This document shows positions 52,777 to 61,582 of a stretch of 64,000 nt of DNA, piece after piece. Origin of the DNA: Opitutales bacterium (GTDB taxonomy: Bacteria; Verrucomicrobiota; Verrucomicrobiia; Opitutales; Oceanipulchritudinaceae); NCBI GenBank assembly GCA_020831485.1, contig JAFIGG010000009.1:1-64000 (forward strand), given 5' to 3'. A model generated the notes under the pieces. That model was not told where the DNA came from. It ran no database searches and saw nothing but the letters and a program-made list of their open reading frames with translations. Each line of letters opens with the position of its first letter. The first letter of the stretch is position 1. The translations under genes and the position numbers were made by a program.

Positions 52777-53687
52777 TGCGGATCCTTGTCACAGGCGGAG
52801 CCGGCTTTATCGGCAGTCATGTTGTTGAGTCCTACGAAGAGGAGGCTGCAGTCCGGGTTTTGGATGATTTTCGTTCGGGGTATGAGCGAAATCTGATGGG
52901 ACGCAAGTGCCGCTTCGTAAATGGATCCATTGAGAATCCGGATATATTGCTCGATGTGATGGCAGGGGTGGATGTTGTTTTCCATTTGGCCGCTTTGGTT
53001 AGTGTTCCGGAGTCGGTTAAATACCCGCGCCGGTGTGTGGACATCAATGTTTCCGGTACGCTCAACGTCTTGGAGGCTGCCTCCAAATCGGGTGTGCGCA
53101 AGGTGGTTTTTGCCAGCTCAGCAGCGGTCTATGGCGACAACCCTGAAGTGCCCAAGCGAGAGACTATGTTGCCTGAGCCGAAGAGCCCTTATGCGGTTAC
53201 CAAGCTCGATGGAGAGTATTATCTGGATTTCTATCGCAGGGAAACAGGTCTGGAAACGGTCGCCCTGAGGTTCTTCAATGTCTTTGGTCCACGGCAGGAT
53301 CCAAAAGGCCCTTATGCGGCCGCAGTTCCTATCTTTATTGAACGGGCTTTGCAGGGAGAGCCCATTACTGTTTTTGGAGATGGGGAACAGACGCGGGATT
53401 TTATTTACGTGAAGGATATTGTCAGCGCACTTCGCTTTGCCGCTGAAAATCCTGCAGCTTCAGGTGTATTCAATGTCGGCTATGGAGAACGCCTTTCGAT
53501 CAACCAACTGGCACAAACGATTATTGGACTCAGTGGCAGCCATTCCGGAATTCACTACGAAGATGAGCGCCCTGGCGATGTTAAGGATTCAATGGCCTCC
53601 GCCGAAAAGCTGATGGCATTGGGCTGGGAACCCCGCTACAATCTGGCCAGTGGTTTGCAGGCTACGCTGAAATCCTATAGGAGCTGA
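52776..53687 (+). CDS. UDP-sugar 4-epimerase (GalE-like SDR)
   Basis: A 303-residue extended short-chain dehydrogenase starting at the TGATG overlap with the kinase gene. NAD motif TGGAGFIG (6-13), Ser114/115 (FASSAAVYG), and Tyr139-Lys143 (SPYAVTKLDGEYY) are all in place, with FFNVFGPRQDP and GDGEQTRDFIYV typical of UDP-GlcNAc/UDP-Glc 4-epimerases and WbpP-like enzymes. It probably swaps UDP-GalNAc/UDP-GlcNAc or UDP-Gal/UDP-Glc, the last step of the GNB/LNB pathway. It could be a dehydratase/reductase of the same fold, but the context favours an epimerase. Confidence 0.8.
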   Translation: MRILVTGGAGFIGSHVVESYEEEAAVRVLDDFRSGYERNLMGRKCRFVNGSIENPDILLDVMAGVDVVFHLAALVSVPESVKYPRRCVDINVSGTLNVLEAASKSGVRKVVFASSAAVYGDNPEVPKRETMLPEPKSPYAVTKLDGEYYLDFYRRETGLETVALRFFNVFGPRQDPKGPYAAAVPIFIERALQGEPITVFGDGEQTRDFIYVKDIVSALRFAAENPAASGVFNVGYGERLSINQLAQTIIGLSGSHSGIHYEDERPGDVKDSMASAEKLMALGWEPRYNLASGLQATLKSYRS

Positions 53688-53705
53688 GGGTTCAGGCAGC
53701 GTACT

Positions 53706-54314
53706 TTACGCATCTTCCAGCACCGCTTCGATCTCTTTGCGCAACTGACTGTGGTCAGTCGCGACCGGAAAATCCGGATGTGCGCTGCGCATGTTTTCAG
53801 GGGGACGGAAGAGGATGCCGTGGTCTGCGGACTGGAGCATGGTGAGGTCGTTCCAGGAGTCGCCGGCGGCGATGATACGGAAATTGAGGGACTGCAGGGC
53901 TTTGACGGCCTTGCGCTTCTGGTCTGGTTGGCGCAGGCAGTAGTTGCGGATGCGGCCGTTTTCGTCGATGTCGAGCTCGTGGCAGAACATCGTTGGATTC
54001 CCCAGTTGGGCCATCAGAGGGGCCGAGAACTGGACAAAGGTGTCGGACAGAATGATCAGCCGCGTGCGCTGGGTCAGCCATTGGGTAAACTCTACGGCTC
54101 CGGGCAGGGGCTTGAGGTCGCGGATCGCGTCGTGAATGGCCGGAAGGGTGAGTCCGTGTTTGTCGAGGATGTCGAGGCGGTAACGCATCAAAACATCGTA
54201 ATCAGGCTCGTCGCGAGTCGTGCGGCGGAGCTCGTCAATGCCGGTCGCTTCCGCAACCGCAATCCAGAATTCAGGGAGGAGCACGCCCTCGAGATCGAGA
54301 CAAACTAAATCCAT
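53706..54314 (-). CDS. thrH: ThrH-like phosphoserine phosphatase / homoserine phosphotransferase
   Basis: A 202-residue HAD-family protein. The ATG at 54314 starts MDLVCLDLEGVLLPEFW, the standard ThrH N-terminus with the nucleophile region DLEGV; motif II is LIILSDTF and motif IV GDSWNDLTML. Length is close to the Pseudomonas protein (205). ThrH hydrolyses phosphoserine and can pass the phosphate to homoserine. The gene is convergent to the epimerase with only 18 bases between and diverges from the SQR gene. Confidence 0.85.
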   Translation of the reverse strand: MDLVCLDLEGVLLPEFWIAVAEATGIDELRRTTRDEPDYDVLMRYRLDILDKHGLTLPAIHDAIRDLKPLPGAVEFTQWLTQRTRLIILSDTFVQFSAPLMAQLGNPTMFCHELDIDENGRIRNYCLRQPDQKRKAVKALQSLNFRIIAAGDSWNDLTMLQSADHGILFRPPENMRSAHPDFPVATDHSQLRKEIEAVLEDA

Positions 54315-54462
54315 GCTGCGAATTGATGCGGCCGCCGAGGGAACTGTCAACTGGTTTACCCTCGGGCTAGTCATAAGACTTTTTTGTCGATTAAGGTTGA
54401 ATTATCTCATCCTAATATTACTAAATGATTCAGTAGACATAATAATAATCCCCCGAGAACAC

Positions 54463-55839
54463 ATGAATCCAGATATTCCTCAATCTTCTTCTTCTGAAAC
54501 TCCAAACGCTGGAATCTCAAGGCGAAGGGCCTTGAAGATGATGGGCATCGGTGCCGGAGTACTGGTGGCTGGAGGAGCTGCCGGGGGCTATGGCTATCGG
54601 AGGTCATTGCGACTGTCGTCCTCCGAAGCTCGCCAGGTAGAGAAGGCCCATTTCTTGGTTGCAGGCGGGAGTATCGGTGGATTGACCGTCGCCGCGCGCC
54701 TGCTGCGGGGCGTGCCTAATGCGAAGGTCACTGTGATCGAACCGCGCTCCGTGCACCACTACCAGCCAGGCTATACGCTGGTCGGAGCAGGGGTGTATAA
54801 GGAATCGGATGTACTCTTTGACCAGGGCTCTTTGATGCAGGATGAAATGCGCTGGGTGAAGGACTACGTGGAGGCCTTTGAACCGGAACATAACCGAGTG
54901 GTCACGCGGGGAGGCGAACGCATTGACTACGACTATCTGATTGTGGGATTGGGGGTCGAAACAGATTGGGATTCGACTGAAGGTCTGTCAGCGGCACTTG
55001 AGACGCCTTATGCAGCGAACATTTATGACCTGAAATCGAGCTCCAAATACTGGCAACTGGCGAAGGGCTTTGAGGGTGGAGATGCCGTGTTTACCTTTCC
55101 GACTGGGTACGTGAAGTGTGGCGGGGCGCCGCAGAAAATTTCATTTTTGTCCGAAGATCTTTGGCGTTCACAGGGTAAGCGGGATCGTGTCAACGTGCAC
55201 TTCCACACTCCGCAAGCTGCTTTGTTTCCAGCGGTTCCCGCGGTCAATGAGGTGGTAACGCCGATGATGGAGAAGCGCGGCTTGAATCTGCATTACCGCC
55301 AGGCGCTGCGGGCAGTGGATCCTTCGACGCGCACCGCAATCTTTGAACAGTTGGACGGAAATGGCGGAAGCCGTGAACTCCGGCAACATTATGACCTGCT
55401 CCACGCTATGCCGCGCTTCCGGACACCGGCGCCGCTGCGCAACGGGCCTTTGACCGCGGAAGGCATTGGCGGGCAATTGGAGGTGGATCGACACACACTA
55501 CAGCACAAGCGCTTTCCGAATGTATTCGGAGTAGGTGACTGCGCTGGAACGGGAGCGGCCAAAACCGCAGCAACCATCCGCAAGCAGGCTCCGGTTGTGG
55601 TGCAGAATCTATTCGATGCCGCGCTTGGGCGCTCGTTGAGCGGTGTTTACGATGGCGCTTCCGGTTGCCCCCTGCTGACGCGCTATGGGCGCTGCATGAT
55701 GTTTGAGTTCGATTACAATGGCAACCTGGTTAACGAATGGATGTATCAACCCACCAAGGAAACCCGCCGCTGGTGGCAGTTTAAAGTGCACGGGCTCAAG
55801 CGCATGTACCGGCACGTTATGCTGAACGGCTGGGTCTAA
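54463..55839 (+). CDS. Sulfide:quinone oxidoreductase (SQRDL type) with Tat-like signal
   Basis: A 458-residue FAD oxidoreductase. The ATG at 54463 is favoured because a twin-arginine-type leader follows (SRRRALKMMGIGAGVLVAGG, about residues 19-38). The FAD motif is LVAGGSIGGLTVAARL, and the C-terminal FAD contact is GVGDCAGTGAAKTAA. The two redox Cys of the mitochondrial SQRDL-like branch are in the expected settings: Cys219 (YVKCGGAPQK) and Cys402 (GCPLLTRYGR). It would oxidise sulfide and pass electrons to quinone. The Tat-like leader implies placement on the periplasmic side. Confidence 0.85.
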   Translation: MNPDIPQSSSSETPNAGISRRRALKMMGIGAGVLVAGGAAGGYGYRRSLRLSSSEARQVEKAHFLVAGGSIGGLTVAARLLRGVPNAKVTVIEPRSVHHYQPGYTLVGAGVYKESDVLFDQGSLMQDEMRWVKDYVEAFEPEHNRVVTRGGERIDYDYLIVGLGVETDWDSTEGLSAALETPYAANIYDLKSSSKYWQLAKGFEGGDAVFTFPTGYVKCGGAPQKISFLSEDLWRSQGKRDRVNVHFHTPQAALFPAVPAVNEVVTPMMEKRGLNLHYRQALRAVDPSTRTAIFEQLDGNGGSRELRQHYDLLHAMPRFRTPAPLRNGPLTAEGIGGQLEVDRHTLQHKRFPNVFGVGDCAGTGAAKTAATIRKQAPVVVQNLFDAALGRSLSGVYDGASGCPLLTRYGRCMMFEFDYNGNLVNEWMYQPTKETRRWWQFKVHGLKRMYRHVMLNGWV

Positions 55840-55855
55840 GGCCTCAACGGCAACT

Positions 55856-58054
55856 CTACTCGTTTACGAGCTTGCGCCGGTCGTCTGAGACCACACTGTC
55901 CGGGAGCGACTGGCAGGCTTTCAATAGGAAAACGGGCATCTTACCGACTGCAATCCGCTGGCCAGAGTGGGTGTCGTTGACCTGCCCGTCCAGATGCAAT
56001 ACCCGGGTGACCTGCGAAGGCACAGCCATCCAATCGGGTTGCATGCTATAGGCTACGCTGCACGAGTCGAAATCGAAGCGGCTTAGAGTGCCCGAAGTGG
56101 TATGCGAACGAAAAGTGGAGTTGGCCAGAAGTTCCGCCAGCAGGCGAAATGCCTGGCAGGCCGGTGTGCTGAAGTCCTTGTCGCGCTCATTGCAGAGCCC
56201 GAACCCCCTTGAGGCCAGTCGCCACCACCAGACACGTTCGACGGAGCCGCTGCAAAGGCTGATCAGGTAGTAGCGGATCATGTAGGCTGCATAGGTCTCG
56301 TCGTCCACGTGCAGCGGACTCTCTTTGCTATTAGGGAAAACATAGCCACAGGTGATCGGAGAATAGGATCCGGCGTTTTCGCGTGGCCAGTTGGTCTCCG
56401 TGATGTAGAATCCCCGGGTCTGGTAATGATCAGCAATCGCCTTGCCCAATACGCATTTCTCCAGCAGCGAAAACGAACCCTGGAAACCCTCGGGAGGGCC
56501 GCAGCGGTCTACGTATAAGTGACAGGAGATCGCATCCACTTCCTGCTGCACCCGCTTCATGAGTGGTGGGTAGTAGTGGTATTCAAAGTCATTGACCGGT
56601 GGTCCGAGGAAAACGAGCTGAAGGTAGCGTTTGCGCAGTTGAGGAACACCGTTCCATAATGCCGCCACCTCATCGAGTTTCCAAAGCCCCCACTTTACCC
56701 GGTTCAGCGCGTGCCCAAATTCGACATGCGTGATGTATGGGTGCAATGCTTGCAGTGCTTCTTCCGTGAATTGCTCCCAGCTCTCAGGGCGGAGGACTGA
56801 GTTGCGGCATTGAATCAGTCCGATCGAAACCTCGTGGCCTTTGGATTTGAGCCTTTGCGCAGCGGAAACAGCGATTTTTAAATGTGACGAACCGAGATGG
56901 TGATAGACCCTCAGGAACACTGATATCCCCGGCAGGGATTCAAGAAAACGCAAGCGCTCCTCAAGCTGAGGTGTGTTGATTTCCAATGACATGCCGATAC
57001 GGTTCTTCATGTCCACGGGCTTCTGGTAGGCGGATTCGCGGACACGGATGTATTGGCGGCGAATTCCCGGCAGCTGAGGAAGGCTGTCGGCAATAATACG
57101 GCAGATGTCCAGACGGCTTCGGTATTTGTGGCGGCACTTGCTTTCCAATACAACCGAGGGCTGGCCGCTTCGCTCATCCCAAAGCCAGGTGTCTTTGTAA
57201 TTGGGGCTGCCGTCGGGAAGGCCGACGAACTTCTTGCTGTGAACCCATGTTCGAATCGGGTGTCGGTACTTGCGGCTTTCGTTGTGAAGGGTGCGGCGTG
57301 CCCGGAAGAGCCTTTCCCAGCGATTGAACTCGGCGGGAACCACTTCGTCATTGAAATAGTTGTGGAAGAAGATTTTGCGCAGGAAAGAGGGGATTTCCAG
57401 ATTCGCCAGATCCTGAGCCCGCTGGCGCAGGCTCAACTCGCTGTGGATGCGCCCTCGGTTGAGGTCGATGAACTGAACCCGATCCCAGTGACCGTTGGCG
57501 ATGCGGCGCAGGAGAATGTTCTGTCCGCCAAGGTCGTTGTGCTGAAACCCACAGTCGTGCATCCGCCGAACCTCGGCGGCCACCAGGCGCAGCAGCGCAA
57601 GGTAGCGATGGCAGTCCGGATCTTCGCGCAGCATTCGGTTCATCTCGGCATAGAGATCCGTTGCGTCTTCTATGAATTCCGACAGAAAATAGCTGTCACT
57701 CAACTGTCGGCCGGACCAGCGTTCGAAGTAGCCAAGTGGCTTGGGCACGCCCACTCCACGTTCGGCAAGGTGGAAGGCGTGCTTGAATGAGCGGGCGGCT
57801 TTGCTGCCCACCATCGAATAATGCAGACTGCGTAGCCACTTTGGGCGGGCAAAGGACTTGATGCAGATGCTTCGCTCTTTGCGGGCCTTTAGCTCCATGC
57901 GGTAGAGCTGATTGCGCAGGCGGTAAATAGGTTGACACTCGTTGGCGGCAATTTTTGCGGGAATGTCGCGCAGCCAGGTTTTGCTGGTCTTTTCAGAAAT
58001 TCCGTCGCTGAAGCATAGTTGCCATTGGTCAAAAATCTGAGTAGAATAATTCAT
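55856..58054 (-). CDS. Kinase-like (WaaP/InaA family) protein fused to a TIM-barrel hydrolase-like domain
   Basis: A 732-residue protein with no signal peptide. Residues 40-260 form a protein-kinase-like fold of the lipopolysaccharide core kinase type: Lys66 (ICIKSF), HNDLGGQN (His172, Asp174, Asn179) and FIDLNR (Asp197). Residues about 350-640 look like a TIM-barrel glycosidase domain: MSLEINTP, VSIGLIQCR, VEFGHALNRVKWG, and YITETNWP with an acidic residue in the nucleophile-like place. The final 90 residues are beta-like (RVLHLDGQVN). A role in phosphorylating and trimming a surface glycan is inference; the exact donor and acceptor are unknown. Confidence 0.7.
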   Translation of the reverse strand: MNYSTQIFDQWQLCFSDGISEKTSKTWLRDIPAKIAANECQPIYRLRNQLYRMELKARKERSICIKSFARPKWLRSLHYSMVGSKAARSFKHAFHLAERGVGVPKPLGYFERWSGRQLSDSYFLSEFIEDATDLYAEMNRMLREDPDCHRYLALLRLVAAEVRRMHDCGFQHNDLGGQNILLRRIANGHWDRVQFIDLNRGRIHSELSLRQRAQDLANLEIPSFLRKIFFHNYFNDEVVPAEFNRWERLFRARRTLHNESRKYRHPIRTWVHSKKFVGLPDGSPNYKDTWLWDERSGQPSVVLESKCRHKYRSRLDICRIIADSLPQLPGIRRQYIRVRESAYQKPVDMKNRIGMSLEINTPQLEERLRFLESLPGISVFLRVYHHLGSSHLKIAVSAAQRLKSKGHEVSIGLIQCRNSVLRPESWEQFTEEALQALHPYITHVEFGHALNRVKWGLWKLDEVAALWNGVPQLRKRYLQLVFLGPPVNDFEYHYYPPLMKRVQQEVDAISCHLYVDRCGPPEGFQGSFSLLEKCVLGKAIADHYQTRGFYITETNWPRENAGSYSPITCGYVFPNSKESPLHVDDETYAAYMIRYYLISLCSGSVERVWWWRLASRGFGLCNERDKDFSTPACQAFRLLAELLANSTFRSHTTSGTLSRFDFDSCSVAYSMQPDWMAVPSQVTRVLHLDGQVNDTHSGQRIAVGKMPVFLLKACQSLPDSVVSDDRRKLVNE

Positions 58055-58208
58055 GAGCAGCAGTGCTTTTCTAATAGATCCAAGAGCCGAGTCGAGTCAA
58101 GCAAGCCCTATACCAGTTGGCGCTCATTATTACCGTCTGTGGAGTCGATGGGCTGCTGGTAGCAGTTTGGCTGTTAATTGTGCAGGAGTAGGCTAGACTC
58201 GTTGAATT

Positions 58209-58937
58209 ATGGAAAAGAGGATTTTGATATATGGAGGTTCTGGAGGCATCGGCAAAGCCTTGGCAAAGAAGCTGTCTGCCGACGGGTTTCGCCTTCACTT
58301 GGTAGGACGCAACAACTCGGCACTCGAGAAACTGGCTGACGAACTGGATGCAACTTTCACGGTTGGTGATGTGTGTGACGAGGAGCTGTTTAGCCAAGTA
58401 GCGGAAGCTGTTGACGGACCTCTGTTAGGTTTGGTTTATGCTGTTGGGACGATTGATTTGAGACCGCTGAACCGCTTTTCCAGCGAGGATTTTGTCCGCG
58501 ATTTTACCATCAATGCTGCCGGAGCCGCACGCGCAATTCAGGCTGCTTTACCAGCTTTGAAAAAGGCTGAGGCGGGTGCTTCAGTTGTCCTGTTCAGCTC
58601 CGTTGCCGCTCAGAAGGGCTTTGGCTTCCATGCCTCGGTCGGGATGGCGAAGGGTGCGGTCTCGGGGCTCACACTGGCTTTGGCCGCTGAATTGGCCCCG
58701 AAAATCCGCGTCAATGCGATTGCACCTTCATTGACGGATACGCCATTGGCCAAGCGCCTGCTGTCCAACGAAAAGACAGCGGATGCATTGGCCCGTGCTC
58801 ACCCGCTGCAGCGTCTGGGTAAGGCCAGCGATGCAGCCAACATGGCGGCGTTCCTTCTATCGGAGCAATCTTCCTGGATCACAGGACAAATCCTTGCCGT
58901 CGACGGCGGACGAGGGAACTTGCAAGGCAATGCCTGA
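58209..58937 (+). CDS. Short-chain dehydrogenase lacking catalytic Tyr, photolyase-linked
   Basis: A 242-residue SDR. The nucleotide motif is GGSGGIGKAL (9-18) and INAAG is present near 101-105. Ser131 and Lys148 stand in the active-site positions, but Val144 (ASVGMAK) replaces the Tyr of YxxxK. It may bind NAD(P)H without ordinary SDR catalysis. It overlaps the FeS-BCP photolyase gene by 8 bases, so the two are co-translated and probably work together, perhaps in supplying or sensing a reduced cofactor. Confidence 0.8.
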   Translation: MEKRILIYGGSGGIGKALAKKLSADGFRLHLVGRNNSALEKLADELDATFTVGDVCDEELFSQVAEAVDGPLLGLVYAVGTIDLRPLNRFSSEDFVRDFTINAAGAARAIQAALPALKKAEAGASVVLFSSVAAQKGFGFHASVGMAKGAVSGLTLALAAELAPKIRVNAIAPSLTDTPLAKRLLSNEKTADALARAHPLQRLGKASDAANMAAFLLSEQSSWITGQILAVDGGRGNLQGNA

Positions 58938-60480
58938 TACCCCTGATGCAGGCGATTTAATTTGGATCCTGGGGGATCAGCTGAGCCCTTCACTCCAGAT
59001 CCTCAGGGACGCCGACCCGAAGCGGGACCGGGTTTTGATGGTCGAAGTTCAGGATGAAGCCATATATGTCCGCCACCACAAACAGAAGCTGGTTCTGGTC
59101 TTGTCTGCCATGCGTCATTTTGCCGATGAGTTGAGAGCCAAAGGATTTGTGGTGGATTACGTATCGCTTTCGGATTCTGCGAACACCCATTCTTTCGAAT
59201 CCGAGCTGCAGCGTGCGGTGGACCGGTTGAAACCTCAGCGGGTGCGGGTAACGGAGCCGGGAGAGTGGCGGGTAAAGAAGATCTTTGAGCGGATTGGCCA
59301 GAGCATTGAGGTGGCCTTTGAAGTCCTGGATGACAATCGCTTCCTCTGCTCTCTGGCTGAATTTGCGGCTTGGGCCGAGGGGCGTAAGCAACTGCGCATG
59401 GAGTTCTTCTACCGCGAGATGCGCCGCAAAACTGCTTGGTTGATGGAAGGGGATGAACCTTTGGGTGGCCAGTGGAATTACGACCGTGAAAACCGCAAAG
59501 CCTTGCCGGTGGACATCGATTTGCCGGATCGGCTGGGTTTCGAGCCGGACGCAATAACCCGTGAGGTAATGGAACTGGTAGGCGAGCGCTTTGGCGACCA
59601 CTTTGGCGATATGGAGCCTTTTCGCTGGGGCGTCACGCGCGGTGAGGCGGATCAGGCATTGGACGATTTTATCCGCGTGGCTCTGCCCCAGTTTGGCGAT
59701 TATCAGGATGCGATGACTGCTCGCAGTGCCTTCGTTTTCCACTCATTGATCGCGGTCTACCTGAACCTGGGTCTGCTGGATCCGCGGGCGGTTTGTGAGG
59801 CGGTGCTGGGCGCCTTTCAACGTGGCGATGCACCCTTGGCCGCGGTAGAAGGGTTCATTCGTCAGATACTCGGTTGGCGTGAGTTTGTTCGGGGCCTTTA
59901 TTGGTTGAAGATGCCTGATTACGCGGAAACCAATTTCCTCGAGGCTGCGCGGCCTTTGCCGTCCTTCTACTGGGATGCGCAGACAGACCTGCGCTGCTTG
60001 CGCTCGGTGGTGGAAGAAACCCGCAAACATGCCTATGCGCATCACATTCAGCGCCTGATGGTGACTGGGAATTTTGCACTGCTTGCGGGCATTGAGCCGA
60101 AGGCAGTCGAGGAATGGTACCTGCTGGTCTACGCGGATGCGTACGAGTGGGTGGAGTTGCCCAACACTCATGGAATGGCCCTGCACGCGGATGGCGGCCT
60201 GCTAGGCTCCAAGCCATACGCAGCTTCCGGAGCTTACATCGACCGCATGTCGGATTATTGCAAAGACTGTGCTTATAACCCCAAAAAGAAACTGGGCGAG
60301 GGGGCCTGTCCTTTCAACTATCTCTACTGGGATTTTCTGATGCGGAATGAAACCCGATTGCGCAAGAACCCGCGTATGGGCATGCCCTATCGCAATCTCG
60401 ATCGCATGGATGCCGGGAGAAAAAAGGCCATTCGCAAGCAGGCAAATACCTTTCTGGATTCAGTGTGCGGCACCGACTGA
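58930..60480 (+). CDS. Fe-S cryptochrome/photolyase (FeS-BCP, PhrB type)
   Basis: A 516-residue member of the bacterial (6-4) photolyase family. The ATG at 58930 lies inside the SDR gene end. An N-terminal Rossmann-type antenna domain spans about 10-130, and a helical FAD domain about 230-500 (GWREFVRGLYW, HIQRLMVTGNFALLAG, MALHADGG). The four [4Fe-4S] Cys of Agrobacterium PhrB are here Cys356, Cys444, Cys447 and Cys460, with the same spacing (88, 3, 13). It probably repairs (6-4) photoproducts with light, or acts as a cryptochrome. Confidence 0.92.
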   Translation: MPDTPDAGDLIWILGDQLSPSLQILRDADPKRDRVLMVEVQDEAIYVRHHKQKLVLVLSAMRHFADELRAKGFVVDYVSLSDSANTHSFESELQRAVDRLKPQRVRVTEPGEWRVKKIFERIGQSIEVAFEVLDDNRFLCSLAEFAAWAEGRKQLRMEFFYREMRRKTAWLMEGDEPLGGQWNYDRENRKALPVDIDLPDRLGFEPDAITREVMELVGERFGDHFGDMEPFRWGVTRGEADQALDDFIRVALPQFGDYQDAMTARSAFVFHSLIAVYLNLGLLDPRAVCEAVLGAFQRGDAPLAAVEGFIRQILGWREFVRGLYWLKMPDYAETNFLEAARPLPSFYWDAQTDLRCLRSVVEETRKHAYAHHIQRLMVTGNFALLAGIEPKAVEEWYLLVYADAYEWVELPNTHGMALHADGGLLGSKPYAASGAYIDRMSDYCKDCAYNPKKKLGEGACPFNYLYWDFLMRNETRLRKNPRMGMPYRNLDRMDAGRKKAIRKQANTFLDSVCGTD

Positions 60481-60487
60481 GTAAGAC

Positions 60488-61525
60488 TTATTTTAGGACC
60501 TCTGCCCGCAGCGCTTTGCCTTTGTTCGTGCCGCCGAGTAGAACCCAGCGGTCGGATTGCTCGACTCCGATAAAGTGATCCAACCAATCTTCCGGATCCT
60601 CAGGATCCACGGGGCCGATGTTTTGCCAGCCCAAACCCCCATCCTCGCTCAAATAAATGGATTTGGCGTCGGTATAGGTAGAGAGTAGAACCACTGACGG
60701 ACCCAGAACGGCGAAATCGTCTGCCGCCTCGGTCTCCGCCTCCAGTTCACGCCAGCGTTCCCCAGCGTCTTCGCTGATGAAAATACGGCCGTCTTCGCAG
60801 GCCTGCAGGTTCACTCCGTTGCCCAGGTATTCGGTTGCATACAGTGGGCTGTTAGTCAGGCGCTCTGTCCGGCGCCAGGTCTGACCGTCGTCCGTGCTCT
60901 TATAGACCTCGCCCTCCCAGCCGTTGACGAGGATGCCGTCGTCGGTGTGTTCGAAGCGGTAAAGTGCATGCGGCGAAATCGGACCGATGTCCTCCCAGCT
61001 GGCGCCGTGGTCGGTCGAGCGGTAGACATGGCCACCGCTCTCGGCGGTGTCGGAAACCAGCACGGTTCCCTGGTCAGTCACCGCAATTCCGTAGCTCAGC
61101 TTGAACCAGTGGTAGGGATCGTTGTTGGAAACCTGGGTGAGGTATTCCCAACTCTCCCCGAAGTCCTCCGACCGGTAGAATTGTGAAGTTCCGGTGAGCA
61201 GGTAGACCCTGCCATTGCCTGCGCTCATCAGGCAGGTGATTTCATCCGGAATCGTCACCGCAAGCCTCTGCCATGTTTTGCCCAGGTCGTCGCTGCGGAA
61301 AAGATGGCCGGGGTCAGGGTTACGCGAACCCATGAGCACCTGATCGCCGCCAAGCCAGGCGATGGCATCGAATCGCCCGCCCGGAAGCAGCTCCGTCAGC
61401 TCCCAATTGACCAGGAGCGGGTGGGGCGTGTGCTTGTCTTCAACCGCCTCCCGGCAGCCACTCGAGAACAGAAGGGGGATCCAAAGTAAAGAGGCGAGGG
61501 TGTTGCGTAACATATTGTTTGCCAT
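60488..61525 (-). CDS. BNR/Asp-box beta-propeller lipoprotein
   Basis: A 345-residue probable lipoprotein with a lipobox-type signal (WIPLLFSSGC, Cys24 if read from the first Met; a second Met four codons later is possible). The chain holds repeated S-x-D-x-G-x-x-W blades (RSDDLGKTW, RSEDFGESW, RSTDHGASW, KSTDDGQTW, ISEDAGERW, LSEDGGLGW), giving a propeller like that of the protein at 7963. The sialidase Arg triad is not seen, so a binding or assembly role is likelier than hydrolysis. It is convergent with the photolyase gene (7 bases between). Confidence 0.75.
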   Translation of the reverse strand: MANNMLRNTLASLLWIPLLFSSGCREAVEDKHTPHPLLVNWELTELLPGGRFDAIAWLGGDQVLMGSRNPDPGHLFRSDDLGKTWQRLAVTIPDEITCLMSAGNGRVYLLTGTSQFYRSEDFGESWEYLTQVSNNDPYHWFKLSYGIAVTDQGTVLVSDTAESGGHVYRSTDHGASWEDIGPISPHALYRFEHTDDGILVNGWEGEVYKSTDDGQTWRRTERLTNSPLYATEYLGNGVNLQACEDGRIFISEDAGERWRELEAETEAADDFAVLGPSVVLLSTYTDAKSIYLSEDGGLGWQNIGPVDPEDPEDWLDHFIGVEQSDRWVLLGGTNKGKALRAEVLK

Positions 61526-61582
61526 GACCGGCGGGGAGGGAGCTTTCCGATCCTTGTGCCTGTGCGCGAGTCAGGCTGACAA

